A stretch of DNA of 39,302 nt from Streptomyces violens (GTDB lineage: Bacteria; Actinomycetota; Actinomycetes; Streptomycetales; Streptomycetaceae): positions 1-39,302 of the forward strand of contig NZ_JOBH01000029.1 in the NCBI RefSeq assembly GCF_000717745.1, in the 5' to 3' direction. Positions within the stretch are counted from its first letter, which is position 1, and each line of letters begins with the position of its first letter. Positions 1-8,372 of this stretch are shown here, one piece after another. The position numbers and the translations under genes were made by a program. The notes beneath the pieces were generated by a model that was given only the letters and a program-made list of their open reading frames with translations, did no database searches and was not told the DNA's origin.

Positions 1-42
1 AGAACCAGCATCGTGCCAGCTCAGAGGGCGATCACACCGTCG

Positions 43-651
43 TCACAGGTGACACGTAAATGACGGTTTTCTAGTGGCACTCCAGTGGCACTTCACAGCG
101 ACGCGGACGGGGCGCGGCACCCATCGGTCGATGCCCTCGAAGGCGTCGAGCATGTGGTCGCGCGGGGCTCGGCCGGCGGTGGGGTCGGGGGTGATGGCGG
201 TGAGCCGGGTGCGGGCGGCGGCGAGGGGCTCGCCGCGGGTCCACAGCGGCGTGAGCTCGAAGCCTTCGGCTTCGAGGGTCTTACGTTCTCGGAAATGGAT
301 TTGCAGGCCGCGGCTGGTGCCCTTCAGTGCGCGCTTCATCGACGCGGAAGGGTCGCGGCCGTAGGACAGGGCGTTGACAAATTCGCTGGTGAGGCGCTCA
401 TCGGTGCGGTGTTCGACGACCACGTCGACGTCGGCGGGGTTCAGGGCGCCACGCGCGTAGGAGCCGAAGACCAGGACCTCGTCGACCAGGTCCAGCGGCC
501 ACCCTCCGGCCTCCAGGCGGTCGAGCATGTCACGCGGCTGCAGCGCCGCGACGTCGGCCGACGGCAGGCTCTCGCCGGGCGGGGCTCGCGAGCTGGTGGG
601 CGAGACGGGTCGGATGAGTGAGGCGAGGCAGGTGCAGGACAATGGAGGCAT
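43..651 (-). CDS. Minimal nucleotidyltransferase domain protein
   Basis: Probable nucleotidyltransferase of the pol-beta/MNT superfamily (substrate unknown). Counting from the ATG at 651 (202 aa), the signature FGSYARG lies at residues 62-68 and the metal-binding pair D-x-D at 74 and 76 within ADVDVVVEH. This is the hG[GS]...DxD pattern of the family. The open frame extends upstream to 801, but those residues are low-complexity and antisense to the neighbouring gene, so I chose 651; an ATG at 528 just before the conserved core is also possible. The start overlaps the start codon of the divergent gene at 650, so both would be leaderless or use upstream sequence inside the other gene. The last ~20 residues look less typical and may be a rearranged tail. 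Family call is firm; function (toxin-antitoxin, defence, other) is not established. Confidence 0.75.
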   Translation of the reverse strand: MPPLSCTCLASLIRPVSPTSSRAPPGESLPSADVAALQPRDMLDRLEAGGWPLDLVDEVLVFGSYARGALNPADVDVVVEHRTDERLTSEFVNALSYGRDPSASMKRALKGTSRGLQIHFRERKTLEAEGFELTPLWTRGEPLAAARTRLTAITPDPTAGRAPRDHMLDAFEGIDRWVPRPVRVAVKCHWSATRKPSFTCHL

Positions 652-1678
652 GGTCAGCAAGCAGCGGTGTCGGTGCGGGCGGGCGATCAGGCTGCGCGAT
701 CGTTTCTGCTCCGGGTGTGGGTTCTCGGTGCAGCCGTCAAGTCGGACGGCACCATGGCCGGACGGCATGTGCCGCACCCTGAGCCGCTGCGCGGAGCGCA
801 CCTTCGAGCGTCTGGCCGACGGCTATCTCAATGGCTGGGCGCCGGGCGAGGAGTCGTTCACCGATTTCAATCTGCAGGACATCCGTCAACAGCACGGCGA
901 CCGCATCGCTATCCGGCAGTTCACCCGCGCCCAGGAGGCCAGGAATGGTGCCGACTGGGAGTGGTGGTTTCATGACGGTCATCGCGGGGTGGGGATACGA
1001 GTGCAGGCCAAGAAGGCCATGCGCAACGGCAGTTTCCGATTCCGCTATCGCCCGGGCGACGGGCAGGGCCCGGTGCAGAGCCTGCGGCTGATCGCAGATG
1101 CCGCCAACGTCGGCTGCCTGCCCTTCTACGTGTTGTACAACCACCGCAACTGGGTCCCTTACGACGACGAATTGGCCATAGCTGACTGCCAACACAGCCA
1201 GGCCGACCAACGGCAGTTGGGCTGCTCCCTGGTGTCCGCGCTCGTCGTGCAGCGCGTCGTCGACGACCCTGCCCTGCCCGCCCACCACGCCCGCGACCTG
1301 AGCGTTCCGTGGAACCGGCTGGTCTGCGTGGACCCGCTTCGCTCACCGAAGTCCACTGCCCTCGACGAGGTGGGAGCCCAGGCCAGTTCCCTCCATACAG
1401 GCGGTACCCATTTCCTCCGATCCATCGCCGAAGCCGTACCGCAACAACGTATGGAGCGTATCGATGCACAGGAAGGGCCGGAGCACACACCCATCACCAG
1501 GGAAGACTCCCCGCTGTACCAGCGGGTGGCCCAACTCGCCGAGCAGCCGGTGCAGCCGCTGCCCGAACGAGTCATCAGGATGATGCAGGATGACGTCTGG
1601 GAACCGGAGGACGAAAGGCTGGCGGGAGCCGTCTTCGTGGATGTGGGCGGCAAGGTGAACAACGAAGAGGTGCAGTGA
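650..1678 (+). CDS. DUF6615-family protein with N-terminal zinc ribbon
   Basis: I recognise the DUF6615 pattern: ESFTDFNL near residues 69-75, the hallmark GADWEWWF at 100-107, followed by a Q-A-K motif at 119-121 and a conserved block around LPFYVLYN. The E...D...ExxW...QxK arrangement resembles a restriction-endonuclease-like fold, which is inference. Ahead of it is a small C-x-C...C-x2-C cluster (Cys7, Cys9, Cys20, Cys23), a likely zinc ribbon. The start ATG at 650 places the zinc ribbon at the N-terminus; the open frame reaches back to 527 with unconvincing sequence. It diverges from the nucleotidyltransferase gene, with which it shares start-codon bases. 342 aa. Biochemical role unknown; families like this are frequently found in defence-type neighbourhoods. 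Confidence 0.7.
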   Translation: MVSKQRCRCGRAIRLRDRFCSGCGFSVQPSSRTAPWPDGMCRTLSRCAERTFERLADGYLNGWAPGEESFTDFNLQDIRQQHGDRIAIRQFTRAQEARNGADWEWWFHDGHRGVGIRVQAKKAMRNGSFRFRYRPGDGQGPVQSLRLIADAANVGCLPFYVLYNHRNWVPYDDELAIADCQHSQADQRQLGCSLVSALVVQRVVDDPALPAHHARDLSVPWNRLVCVDPLRSPKSTALDEVGAQASSLHTGGTHFLRSIAEAVPQQRMERIDAQEGPEHTPITREDSPLYQRVAQLAEQPVQPLPERVIRMMQDDVWEPEDERLAGAVFVDVGGKVNNEEVQ

Positions 1679-1950
1679 CGCCCGGGATCAGCCTCAAGCA
1701 GTGGGCGTCGCGCGTGCCTCGTACCGCCGTTCGCTCGTATCGGCCGACAGCGCTGACATCATCCACCGGGACGAACTGGCGGTTGGCTGCGCGGTCATCC
1801 GCCGCGCGTCAGCCCCGCCTTTGCTGCGCCGTGGAGTTTGCGGTGCTCGCCGCTTTCGCTGTCGGCTCTCGGGCCCATGAGCCGGAACGCCGAACTCGCC
1901 GCGGACAAGCTCGCCGAGCGGGAAAATGGACTGGGCGGCATAGGCGTGGC
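1679..1950 (+). other. Gene-poor gap with possible short coding remnant
   Basis: No confident gene. A GTG at 1675 overlaps the previous stop and opens a 100-codon frame whose composition does not look protein-like and which runs into the insertion sequence. A 25-codon frame at 1877-1954 (starts MSRNAELAADK) has better coding character and ends in a TAG that is part of the CTAG insertion target; it may be the tail of a decayed gene. Confidence 0.3.
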
Positions 1951-2797
1951 CTAGAGGTTGTCCCGTATGGGGTGTGAGTTATCCAGTGAGGGCCAGGTTG
2001 TGGAGCCGGGCGATACCGAGCACATGGCCTGGTGAACGCCGTTGCCCTTGAGCCGGCAGTCCCGCAAGATCTTTCAGTTCTTCAGCCGCGACAGGGCGTG
2101 TTTCACGCGGGCTCGTGCCCGGCGGTGGACGGCATTCTCCGCTTCGTGATGAGGACTGAGGTGGGTCTGACCTCGTCGTTTGCGGTGCAGGATGAGCAGA
2201 CCGGTGCCCTGGTATCCACCATCTGCGAGGGTCGGTGCCCTGCGGCAGGCCCGGTCGACACCGGACTCGGTGAACGCCCGGCAGTCGTTGCGGCTGCCGG
2301 GCAACGGCAGGCCGACCGCCACCACCATGCGGCTGTTGGCGTCGATGACGACCTGGAGGTTCGTCGAGTACCGATAGTGCTTACTGGACGCAGCGATGCT
2401 GCGGTCACGGGTGGGCACCAAAGTGCCGTCGACGATGTAGACGGTGTCCTTGCGTGGCCGACGGGCCGGCGAGAGGGCCAGCAAGGGCGCCAGGTGATCG
2501 AGGATGCGGTCGGCGGCAGCCTTCGAGACCCCGAACAACGGCGCCACCTGCCGCAACGTGAGATTCGTACGCCAGTACGTCGCCACCAGCAACACCCGAT
2601 CCCTCCAGCGGCAGCCGCCAGGGACGACCGCGTTGCACGTCACCACCGCGACGCCGCACCAACGCCACCAGCCTGGCGAACTGCACCTCGGTCAGCCCGG
2701 AGAACGGCTCGATCCACTTCGGATCATCTGCTGAGGTCACCCCACCCATGCCCAGCCAACGCACCAACGACCTCACTAGTTACGGGACAACCTCTAG
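1951..2797 (-). mobile_element. IS5-type insertion sequence, degenerate, CTAG target
   Basis: A 13-bp perfect inverted repeat marks the ends: AGGTTGTCCCGTA at 1955-1967 and its complement at 2781-2793. Both ends are flanked by CTAG (1951-1954 and 2794-2797), consistent with the 4-bp CTAG target duplicated by several Streptomyces IS5-family elements. The element is 839 bp without the duplicated target, a usual size for one transposase gene. The encoded transposase carries several lesions, so the copy is probably immobile unless complemented. Confidence 0.85.
1979..2776 (-). pseudogene. IS5-family (DDE superfamily) transposase, broken
   Basis: The N-terminal part (2776 to about 2605) reads FSGLTEVQFARLVALVRRR, the usual start of these transposases. 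The frame then shifts by one base in a GGG run near 2604 and continues as DRVLLVATYWRTNLTLRQV, an HTH, and a catalytic region with the first Asp in YIVDGTLVPTRDR and the second in LADGGYQG. A TGA at 2074-2076 sits where the family has Trp (RLKN-stop-KILRDC), and a further one-base deletion near 2020 is needed to read through to the natural C-terminus ARLHNLALTG, ending at 1979. Three independent lesions indicate a pseudogene; the first could in principle be a programmed frameshift, the others could not. Confidence 0.8.
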
Positions 2798-3834
2798 CTG
2801 CCGAAGACCGTGTTGAGGGCCTGCTGGCCGTGCTGGATCGTCAGGTCCAGACCGGCGGATGCTGCACCGATCTGTGTGAGTCCGCTCATCACGGTGTCGA
2901 AGGCGGCGCGAATGCGGCCTGGCTGCGCAGTCTCGCTGCCGGCCTCCTCGGCGAGCGCTTCGGCGTCGCGGACGAGTTCGGCTTGCTGCGCAGGTTCCAT
3001 GCCGTAGGTCGGGGCGAGCTGCTGGACCAGCGCTGCGAACTCGCGTATGGCGCTGGGGTCGAAGGCGTGGTTGTGGTTGTGTTGCTCGACCTTGCCCTGA
3101 GAGCCGGCAACGATGTTCGTGCCGGTAATGCTGTAGTAGTCGCCGGGGCGGGTTCGGCTGAGGTAGTCACTCACGGTTGCTCCAGACAGTACGCAGTCGA
3201 TGCCGTCGATGGTGATGGCGGCGCTCTGAGGCTCGGTGCTGTAGTTCGCCACGAGTCCAGAGTGGACAAGGCGTGCCAGGGCGTAGTGCAGTTCCGTCTC
3301 TGACAGTTCGTCTCCGGCGAAGTGGGATTCGGCGATGGTCAGGAAGGCGGTCGGGTCGACGGGGTGCTGGTCGTGGGCGGTGGTGTAGAGCCAGCGCAGG
3401 AAGGCATCGGTGGCGTAGCGGTGCCGGGCGGCGGGGTCGCTGCGCAGTTGGGCGAGCCGCCTCAGCTCCACTCGACCGTCATCGGTCACCTTGTAGGCGC
3501 CGTCCTCCGAGAGGCTCCTTAGCGAATCGATCAGACCGTCCCGCTCAAGGGCATGCGCCAGGACCTGGACATCGTCCAGGGGAACTCCTGACTCCTCGGC
3601 GTAGGCGTCTTGCTCTGCAAAGTTGTGGCGAGGCTGATCACCCAGCCATATCAAGAGCCGGACCAGGTGAGGGTCCTGCTCGATCCCCACCCCGCCGACT
3701 CCGGCGGAGACGGTGAGGCCTTTGCCGGTGACCGGCACGGTGACCGGATATTTCTGAGCAGCACGCTGATAGGCCTTGTTGATCTCCTTGACATGCTTTT
3801 CGATTGCTCGATGGTCTATGTCTTTGTTAGCCAC
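2794..3834 (-). CDS. Hypothetical protein, winged-helix-like core with Asn/Gly-rich C-terminal motif
   Basis: 346-aa soluble protein with no family I can name. Residues ~70-130 and ~170-215 look like helical/winged-helix segments. About residue 240 comes a stretch SITGTNIVAGSQGKV followed by EQHNHN, a beta-solenoid-like turn motif seen in some phage-defence and prophage proteins. The last ~90 residues are helical. A Gly/Val-rich segment lies near residues 37-52. The stop codon TAG is made by the CTAG target site of the insertion sequence; because CTAG is duplicated target rather than element sequence, the stop is original and the protein is not truncated. Start ATG at 3834 is followed by a normal charged N-terminus. 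Single gene, no operon partner on its strand. Confidence 0.6.
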   Translation of the reverse strand: MANKDIDHRAIEKHVKEINKAYQRAAQKYPVTVPVTGKGLTVSAGVGGVGIEQDPHLVRLLIWLGDQPRHNFAEQDAYAEESGVPLDDVQVLAHALERDGLIDSLRSLSEDGAYKVTDDGRVELRRLAQLRSDPAARHRYATDAFLRWLYTTAHDQHPVDPTAFLTIAESHFAGDELSETELHYALARLVHSGLVANYSTEPQSAAITIDGIDCVLSGATVSDYLSRTRPGDYYSITGTNIVAGSQGKVEQHNHNHAFDPSAIREFAALVQQLAPTYGMEPAQQAELVRDAEALAEEAGSETAQPGRIRAAFDTVMSGLTQIGAASAGLDLTIQHGQQALNTVFGS

Positions 3835-3871
3835 CTTGTCCCCCTTCGTCGCACCTCCCCCAGAGACTAAT

Positions 3872-4347
3872 CGTGGCCACTGACAACGGAGGCCGGGGCA
3901 CAGGGGTTACAGGCGGGGCGGGGAAGCTCTGGGGGCCCGGCCTGGAGGACTACCGCCAGTGGGTGCAGGTCGGCGCCTACTCCGCCTACCTCTGGACGGC
4001 GCGCTGCGACGGTTGACTCGCGGCGCAGCGGAAGGCAGTCCGGGGCGCTGTACCGGCAGCGGATGGACTTCCTGCTCCTGGCGCCGGACCGCTCCCGCAT
4101 TGTCATCGAGGTCGACGGTGTGCAGCACTACGGCCGCAAGAACCCGCCCGACGGCCAAGGCGCCGTCTCCTGGACCGCTGTGCCGCGCCTGTACTCGGAG
4201 ATGGTGGCCGAAGACCGCCGGCTCCGTCTCGCCGGCTACGAGATTTACCGCTTCGGCGGCTGGGAGCTGACCGCATCGGGTGGCGAACCACTCCTCGCCG
4301 ACTTCTTCACCGAACTCCTCGCGCGGCACAAGAGGGTGACGCTGTGA
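3872..4347 (+). pseudogene. PD-(D/E)XK-like (DUF559-type) nuclease gene, broken at 5' half
   Basis: The 3' half, in frame from 4063, reads MDFLLL...RIVIEVDGVQHYG...YSEMVAEDRRLRLAGYEIYRFGG, a clear nuclease-like domain of the very-short-patch/DUF559 type with E-V-D-G as the acidic core. The preceding in-frame residues ALYRQR also fit the family, but further upstream the frame loses coding character. A separate frame from a GTG at 3872 (ending WTARCDG and a TGA at 4016-4018) looks coding and may be the N-terminal part. I read this as one gene broken by a frameshift near 4018-4045. The 94-aa ORF at 4063-4347 is the minimum that could still be translated. Confidence 0.5.
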
Positions 4348-4552
4348 CAGGAGGTCCTTCTCGCGCGCCCCCCGCATGCCGGTCCGCGCGTCGGCATCTC
4401 CCGCCCGGCATACCGCACGTGCACGCCCGACCTGCCCGCGGCTGGGGCGGGGTAGACAGGCTGGTACCGGGACGGCATTGGTCGACGATGTGGAGTGCCG
4501 GGATGAGAACGCGCTGCCGCTGCCGGGGGAACATCCCGGGGCGGTATGACGC
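4348..4552. other. Short intergenic segment downstream of the helicase gene
   Basis: No gene supported. The helicase's first reading frame runs antisense through it down to 4245, but only as out-of-frame Arg/Pro-rich sequence after the frameshift. Confidence 0.4.
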
Positions 4553-6914
4553 TCATCCAGTGGGTGGTGGCTTGGGGTGTTTGTGGCGTCCCAGGCTCGG
4601 GTCCCAGATCATCTGCAGGGCTTGCAGGGCGTGGCGCTGCTCGTCGGTGAGTGCTTCGGGGTGCTTGCGGCATCGGTGGATGAAGGCTCCAAGGGGGTAG
4701 ACCGGCGCCTTTGCCCCTTCCCAACGGGATGGCTCGTCGTGGTCGCGGGGGACGTCGGCGTGGCCTTCGCGCGCCAGGAACACGGCGAGGTGCATGAGGC
4801 CCTCGTAGAAGACGTGGCGTGCGTAGTCGGAGCGTTTGGTATACACGCTGTCGGGCAGGGGTGGTGTCCCGATGCGGAGCAGGAGGTCCTGCTGTTCTTC
4901 GTGCAGGCGGAAGAACGTTTTGCGCTGCTTGTAGATCCAGTTCGCGATCTTGAGGTCTTCTCGCCCTGCCCGCTGGTGGTAGTCCGGCTTGTACCACCAG
5001 TCGGGGCCGAGGTCGGCGAGGATGAGGTCTTTGGCTTGCGCATACTTGCGCTGCCAGTCCAGGGACCAGGGCGGGTTCCAGTACGGGTCGATGGCGGCGA
5101 GGGCCTGCTGGTGCTCCTCGGGAAGCTGGCCCGGTGTTGGCCTTGTGGCGCTGTGTGGCCAGCCATAAGCCGATTCGGTGACCGCCGAAGCTGTCGTGGA
5201 CGGGAACGCTGAGATGACCGTGATGGGCCGCCCAGGTTCGGGCATGGTGGAGCATGGAGTCGAAGGTCTGCGCCGGTGCGGTCCAAGGCATGCCCAGTGC
5301 CTCCAGGGCTTGCCGGTGTTCGGTGGGCAGGCGGCCCAACAGGTGGCGTAGGCGGAGGTTGGCCAGGCACTCCCCCAGGGCGAAGCCAGCAGGGTCGGTG
5401 TAGTCGGCGGGAACGTCTAGGTGCCGGAATTTGGTGCGGTAGCGGGTGGCGGAGGTGAGGGCCTGCTCCCAGGTGCCGGTGGCCGGCAGGGTGATCTCCA
5501 GGCCCAGGGCGCGGGCCAGTTGGGCGGCGCGCTCGGGTTGGGCGTAGCAGAGGGCCCTGACGTTGACGGTGCGCTTGCGCGAGCGGCTGGGCAGGGCGAT
5601 GCGCTCCATGAACGACCCGTCGTGAGCGCGCAGTGCCTGCAGGAGGGTGAGCAGGCTCTCGAAGACGGAGTCCTTCAGCAGGGTGTCGGTGTCAGCGCCG
5701 TGCTGGAGGTAGACGGGGATGATCAGGGTGGTCTTCTTGCCTGCGCCGGGAGGCTGGCGAAGGCCTCGGCCGATGGCCTGGATGGCGTCGATGACGCTGT
5801 ATCGCGGGGCGGCGAAAACCACGGCGTCGACATCGGGCATGTCGACGCCTTCGTTGAGGACGCGCACATTGGAGAGCACCGCGCATGCCCGGTCGGGGTC
5901 GGCGAAGTCTTCCAGCAACTCGCGGCGCCAGTCCCCCGGCTGCTGACCGTGGATCGCCTGCGACCACAGGTCTTCGATGCGCAGTTCCTCTCCGACCTGC
6001 AGGGCGGTGGTGGGCAGGGCGGCGGCGAAGGCTTGCGCGAGGGCGACGCGGTTGTGGAACACCAGGACGCGGCGCAGCTGATGGCTGGCGATCGCGCGCA
6101 GGATGGCAACGTGGATGGCGGCGTTACGCAGTCCGTTGTGGTGGGCGCTGAGGACGGGGTGGCGGGCGGTGAGGATGGTGTGCAGGTCGCTGTCGTCGAC
6201 GATGGGCAGGATGACCTGGTAGTCGGCGAGAATGCCGCGTTCGATGGCCTCGGCCATGCCCAGTTCGAAAACAGTGGGACCGAAGATTTCGCGGTGGTCC
6301 ATGGTGGCCAGCGGAATGCGGTCCGTGAACGGCGGGAGGTCGCCGGAACCTGCGGGAACTGTGGTGTGCCAGACCCTGGGTGTGGCGGTCATGTAGAGGC
6401 GGATCTTGGCGGGGATGGCGTCGTCGTCGTGGATGGTGCCCCAGCCGGATCCGAAAGCGGAGCAGGTGCGGTGGGCCTCATCGATGATCACCAGGTCCCA
6501 GGGGGCCAGACCATAGTGCTCGTGGGCGTCTTCAAGGTGATGCAGGGAGCCGTAGGTGGCGAACACGGTGACCGGGCCGCCGGTTTGCATCGCGCGGACG
6601 ATCGCCTGCGGGCGGCGGACCATCACCGCCTCGCTCCTGGCCAGTCCGCTCTCGGTCTGGCTCAGGGAGCACAGTCCGAATGCGGGCCCCGTACGCCCGG
6701 CGTCGCGCCAGCGGCGGATGGTCTGTGCCACCAGGTCCTTCGTCGGCATCAGGACCAGGACGGCGCCGTGTGCGGCCAGGGCTTGCGCGGCCTGCTGGGC
6801 GATCAGCGTCTTGCCGCTGCCGCAGGCGGCCACGACCGTCATCCGCTGCTCGCCGGCGGCCGCGGCGTCCTCGATCGCGGCAAGCGCCTCTCTTTGGTGC
6901 GCGCGTAACTCCAC
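4553..6914 (-). pseudogene. SF2 DEAD/DEAH helicase with helicase-associated domains, one frameshift
   Basis: Start GTG at 6914 follows a GGGAGAGG ribosome-binding site; the open frame reaches 6989 but the protein family starts at VELRAHQREAL. Motifs from that start: Walker A CGSGKT (~31-36), DEAH ~145-148, TATPR (motif III), and the C-terminal helicase lobe with NEGVDMPDVDAVVF and QAIGRGLRQ (motif VI). After residue ~590 come helicase-associated (HA) repeats. Near 5135-5150, after the residues LATQRHKAN, the frame must shift by one base to continue as PGQLPEEHQQAL through further HA repeats (PWSLDWQRKY, DLGPDWWYK) to the stop at 4553. Without the shift, translation continues as Arg/Pro-rich nonsense to 4245. 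The helicase core is intact, so a truncated active product, a sequencing error or a pseudogene are all possible. Similar helicases occur in mobile and defence loci. Confidence 0.75.
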
Positions 6915-7157
6915 GCCTCTCCCTCGCCCTTGGTCCAGTGATCGCGCGGAATGTATCCCGCCGGTGAGCCGGTTCTGTCGGGAGATCACATGCTTTTGGC
7001 CAAAGGCGGGGCGGGTGCGGGGCGCAGAGGAGCGGGAGCGCTGCGGGGCACGGCATGAGGCGGTAGACAGTGGGACGGCAGGTGTGCAGAGCTGTCGGTT
7101 AAGTGGCTGTCCGGGGGCCGAGGAAGTCCCGGAGTCGGCGGGTCGGGAGGGTGTGAG

Positions 7158-8294
7158 GTGTTGGCGGGGCGTGCTGGTGTGGTCGCGGCGGGGCGGCGGA
7201 AGGTCTGGCGCCCGGCGCAGCGCCTGGCGAGGTCGGTGCGGTTCATCGGCGGGGAGTCGACCGGCTCCTACGTGCGGCGTCTAGCGAACGCCAACGGCAT
7301 CCCCGACGAGGAGTTGTGGGCGATGTTCGGCGCGCCGCTGCGGAGAGGCGGTGGTGTAGGGGATCCGCAGTGCAGTGAGGGGTATCTGAACAGGGCCGCG
7401 CTGGAGCAGCTGGCTGTGCTGTCCGGGCGTGAGGTGGCCGCGCTGCAGTGTGCGCTGCCGAATCTGCGGACGCACCGGCTGCTCCCGGCGGACGGCGCGC
7501 CGGCGTGGGACTGGCCGTGGGATGCGGACGGCTGCTTCCTGGTGCGGGTGTGCGAGTTGTGTGCCCGAGTGAAGGGCACCAGTCTGGAGGCCTATCTGGC
7601 CGCGGAGGCGACCTGGCAGGTGTGTGCCCGACATGGACGCTGGCTGGACAACCGCCGCGGCCCCGGCGACGATGCTGTCGCGCTGTCCGAGCTGCCCGAG
7701 GTCGTGGAGGCGCACCGGATGCGGCTACTGCTGGAGCGGCGCCTGGGCGCGGGAGGCCGGGCGATGTTCGCGGACGCCTACGCCATCGCCTCGTGCCGGT
7801 GGAACGTCCCCGACCTCAATGCGCCGGTGTGGCGGGCCCGCAGACGCGCAACGGGATGGGCGGGGGACGATGAACTGCGGGTGGCGCCGCTGATGTTCTC
7901 CCCCGAGGCGGTGGGGCTGGCTCAGGCGCTGGCGGCGCGGGAGCGGCAGCGTCTGCGCGGCACGCTGACGCAGGCAGGAGACCGCGCCTGGCACGACCGG
8001 CTGGCGAAGCTCCTGACCGACTGGGGCATCCCAGCGGTTTCAGGGATGGACGCGGTGGGGATGTGGGCCGGGCGGCATTCGCTCCTGCCTCCGCCCCGGC
8101 CCACACGTCGGGGCGGGGCGCAGCGGCCGACCCGCGGCCGCTACCGGCGCCTGCCGCTGGCCGCGCCGCACACCGGCCAGATGCAGGATGCGGTCCTGGG
8201 CGACCGCTCCTGTCTGCGGTGGAAGCTGGGTGACCTGATCACTGCCGGGCCGCCTGCGGCCCCCGACGGCTGGTGCCTGGGCGGTCGCGCGTAG
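7158..8294 (+). CDS. tniQ: TniQ-family protein
   Basis: TniQ proteins direct target choice in Tn7/Tn5053-like transposons, and Streptomyces also carries many solitary copies of unknown role. Seen here: RFIGGESTGSYVRRLA at ~28-43 (the family's typical opening GES...S...RLA), EGYLNRAALEQLAVLSGR at ~74-91, and a zinc knuckle with C132/C135 (CELC) and C156/H159 (CARHGRWL). The C-terminal ~180 residues are variable and Arg-rich. Start GTG at 7158 is preceded by GGGAGGGTGTGAG. No TniA/TniB transposase genes or transposon ends are visible, so this is an orphan or has been adopted by the surrounding block. It diverges from the helicase (244 bp between starts), a gap that could hold both promoters. 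Confidence 0.75.
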   Translation: MLAGRAGVVAAGRRKVWRPAQRLARSVRFIGGESTGSYVRRLANANGIPDEELWAMFGAPLRRGGGVGDPQCSEGYLNRAALEQLAVLSGREVAALQCALPNLRTHRLLPADGAPAWDWPWDADGCFLVRVCELCARVKGTSLEAYLAAEATWQVCARHGRWLDNRRGPGDDAVALSELPEVVEAHRMRLLLERRLGAGGRAMFADAYAIASCRWNVPDLNAPVWRARRRATGWAGDDELRVAPLMFSPEAVGLAQALAARERQRLRGTLTQAGDRAWHDRLAKLLTDWGIPAVSGMDAVGMWAGRHSLLPPPRPTRRGGAQRPTRGRYRRLPLAAPHTGQMQDAVLGDRSCLRWKLGDLITAGPPAAPDGWCLGGRA

Positions 8295-8372
8295 CGCCTG
8301 CCCTCGGTGCTGCGTCGGAGCTGCCGTCTCTGCGGCCCATCGACGATCGGTGTGTGCAGCGGTCGCCTACCG

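Noticed and set aside
73..93. Short tandem AGTGGCACT repeat near the left edge
   Set aside because: Only two copies, within or at the end of a coding frame; too short to support a function.
2032..3303. Long plus-strand ORF of 423 codons
   Set aside because: It is antisense to the transposase and the 346-aa gene and crosses the insertion-sequence end; Arg/Ala-rich composition typical of high-GC shadow frames.
5421..6908. 495-codon plus-strand ORF
   Set aside because: Exact antisense of the helicase core; Gly/Val/Asp-rich shadow without motifs.
7158..8294. Tn7-like or CRISPR-associated transposon anchored by TniQ
   Set aside because: No TnsA/B/C or TniA/B genes, no terminal repeats and no Cas genes or array are visible in the window.
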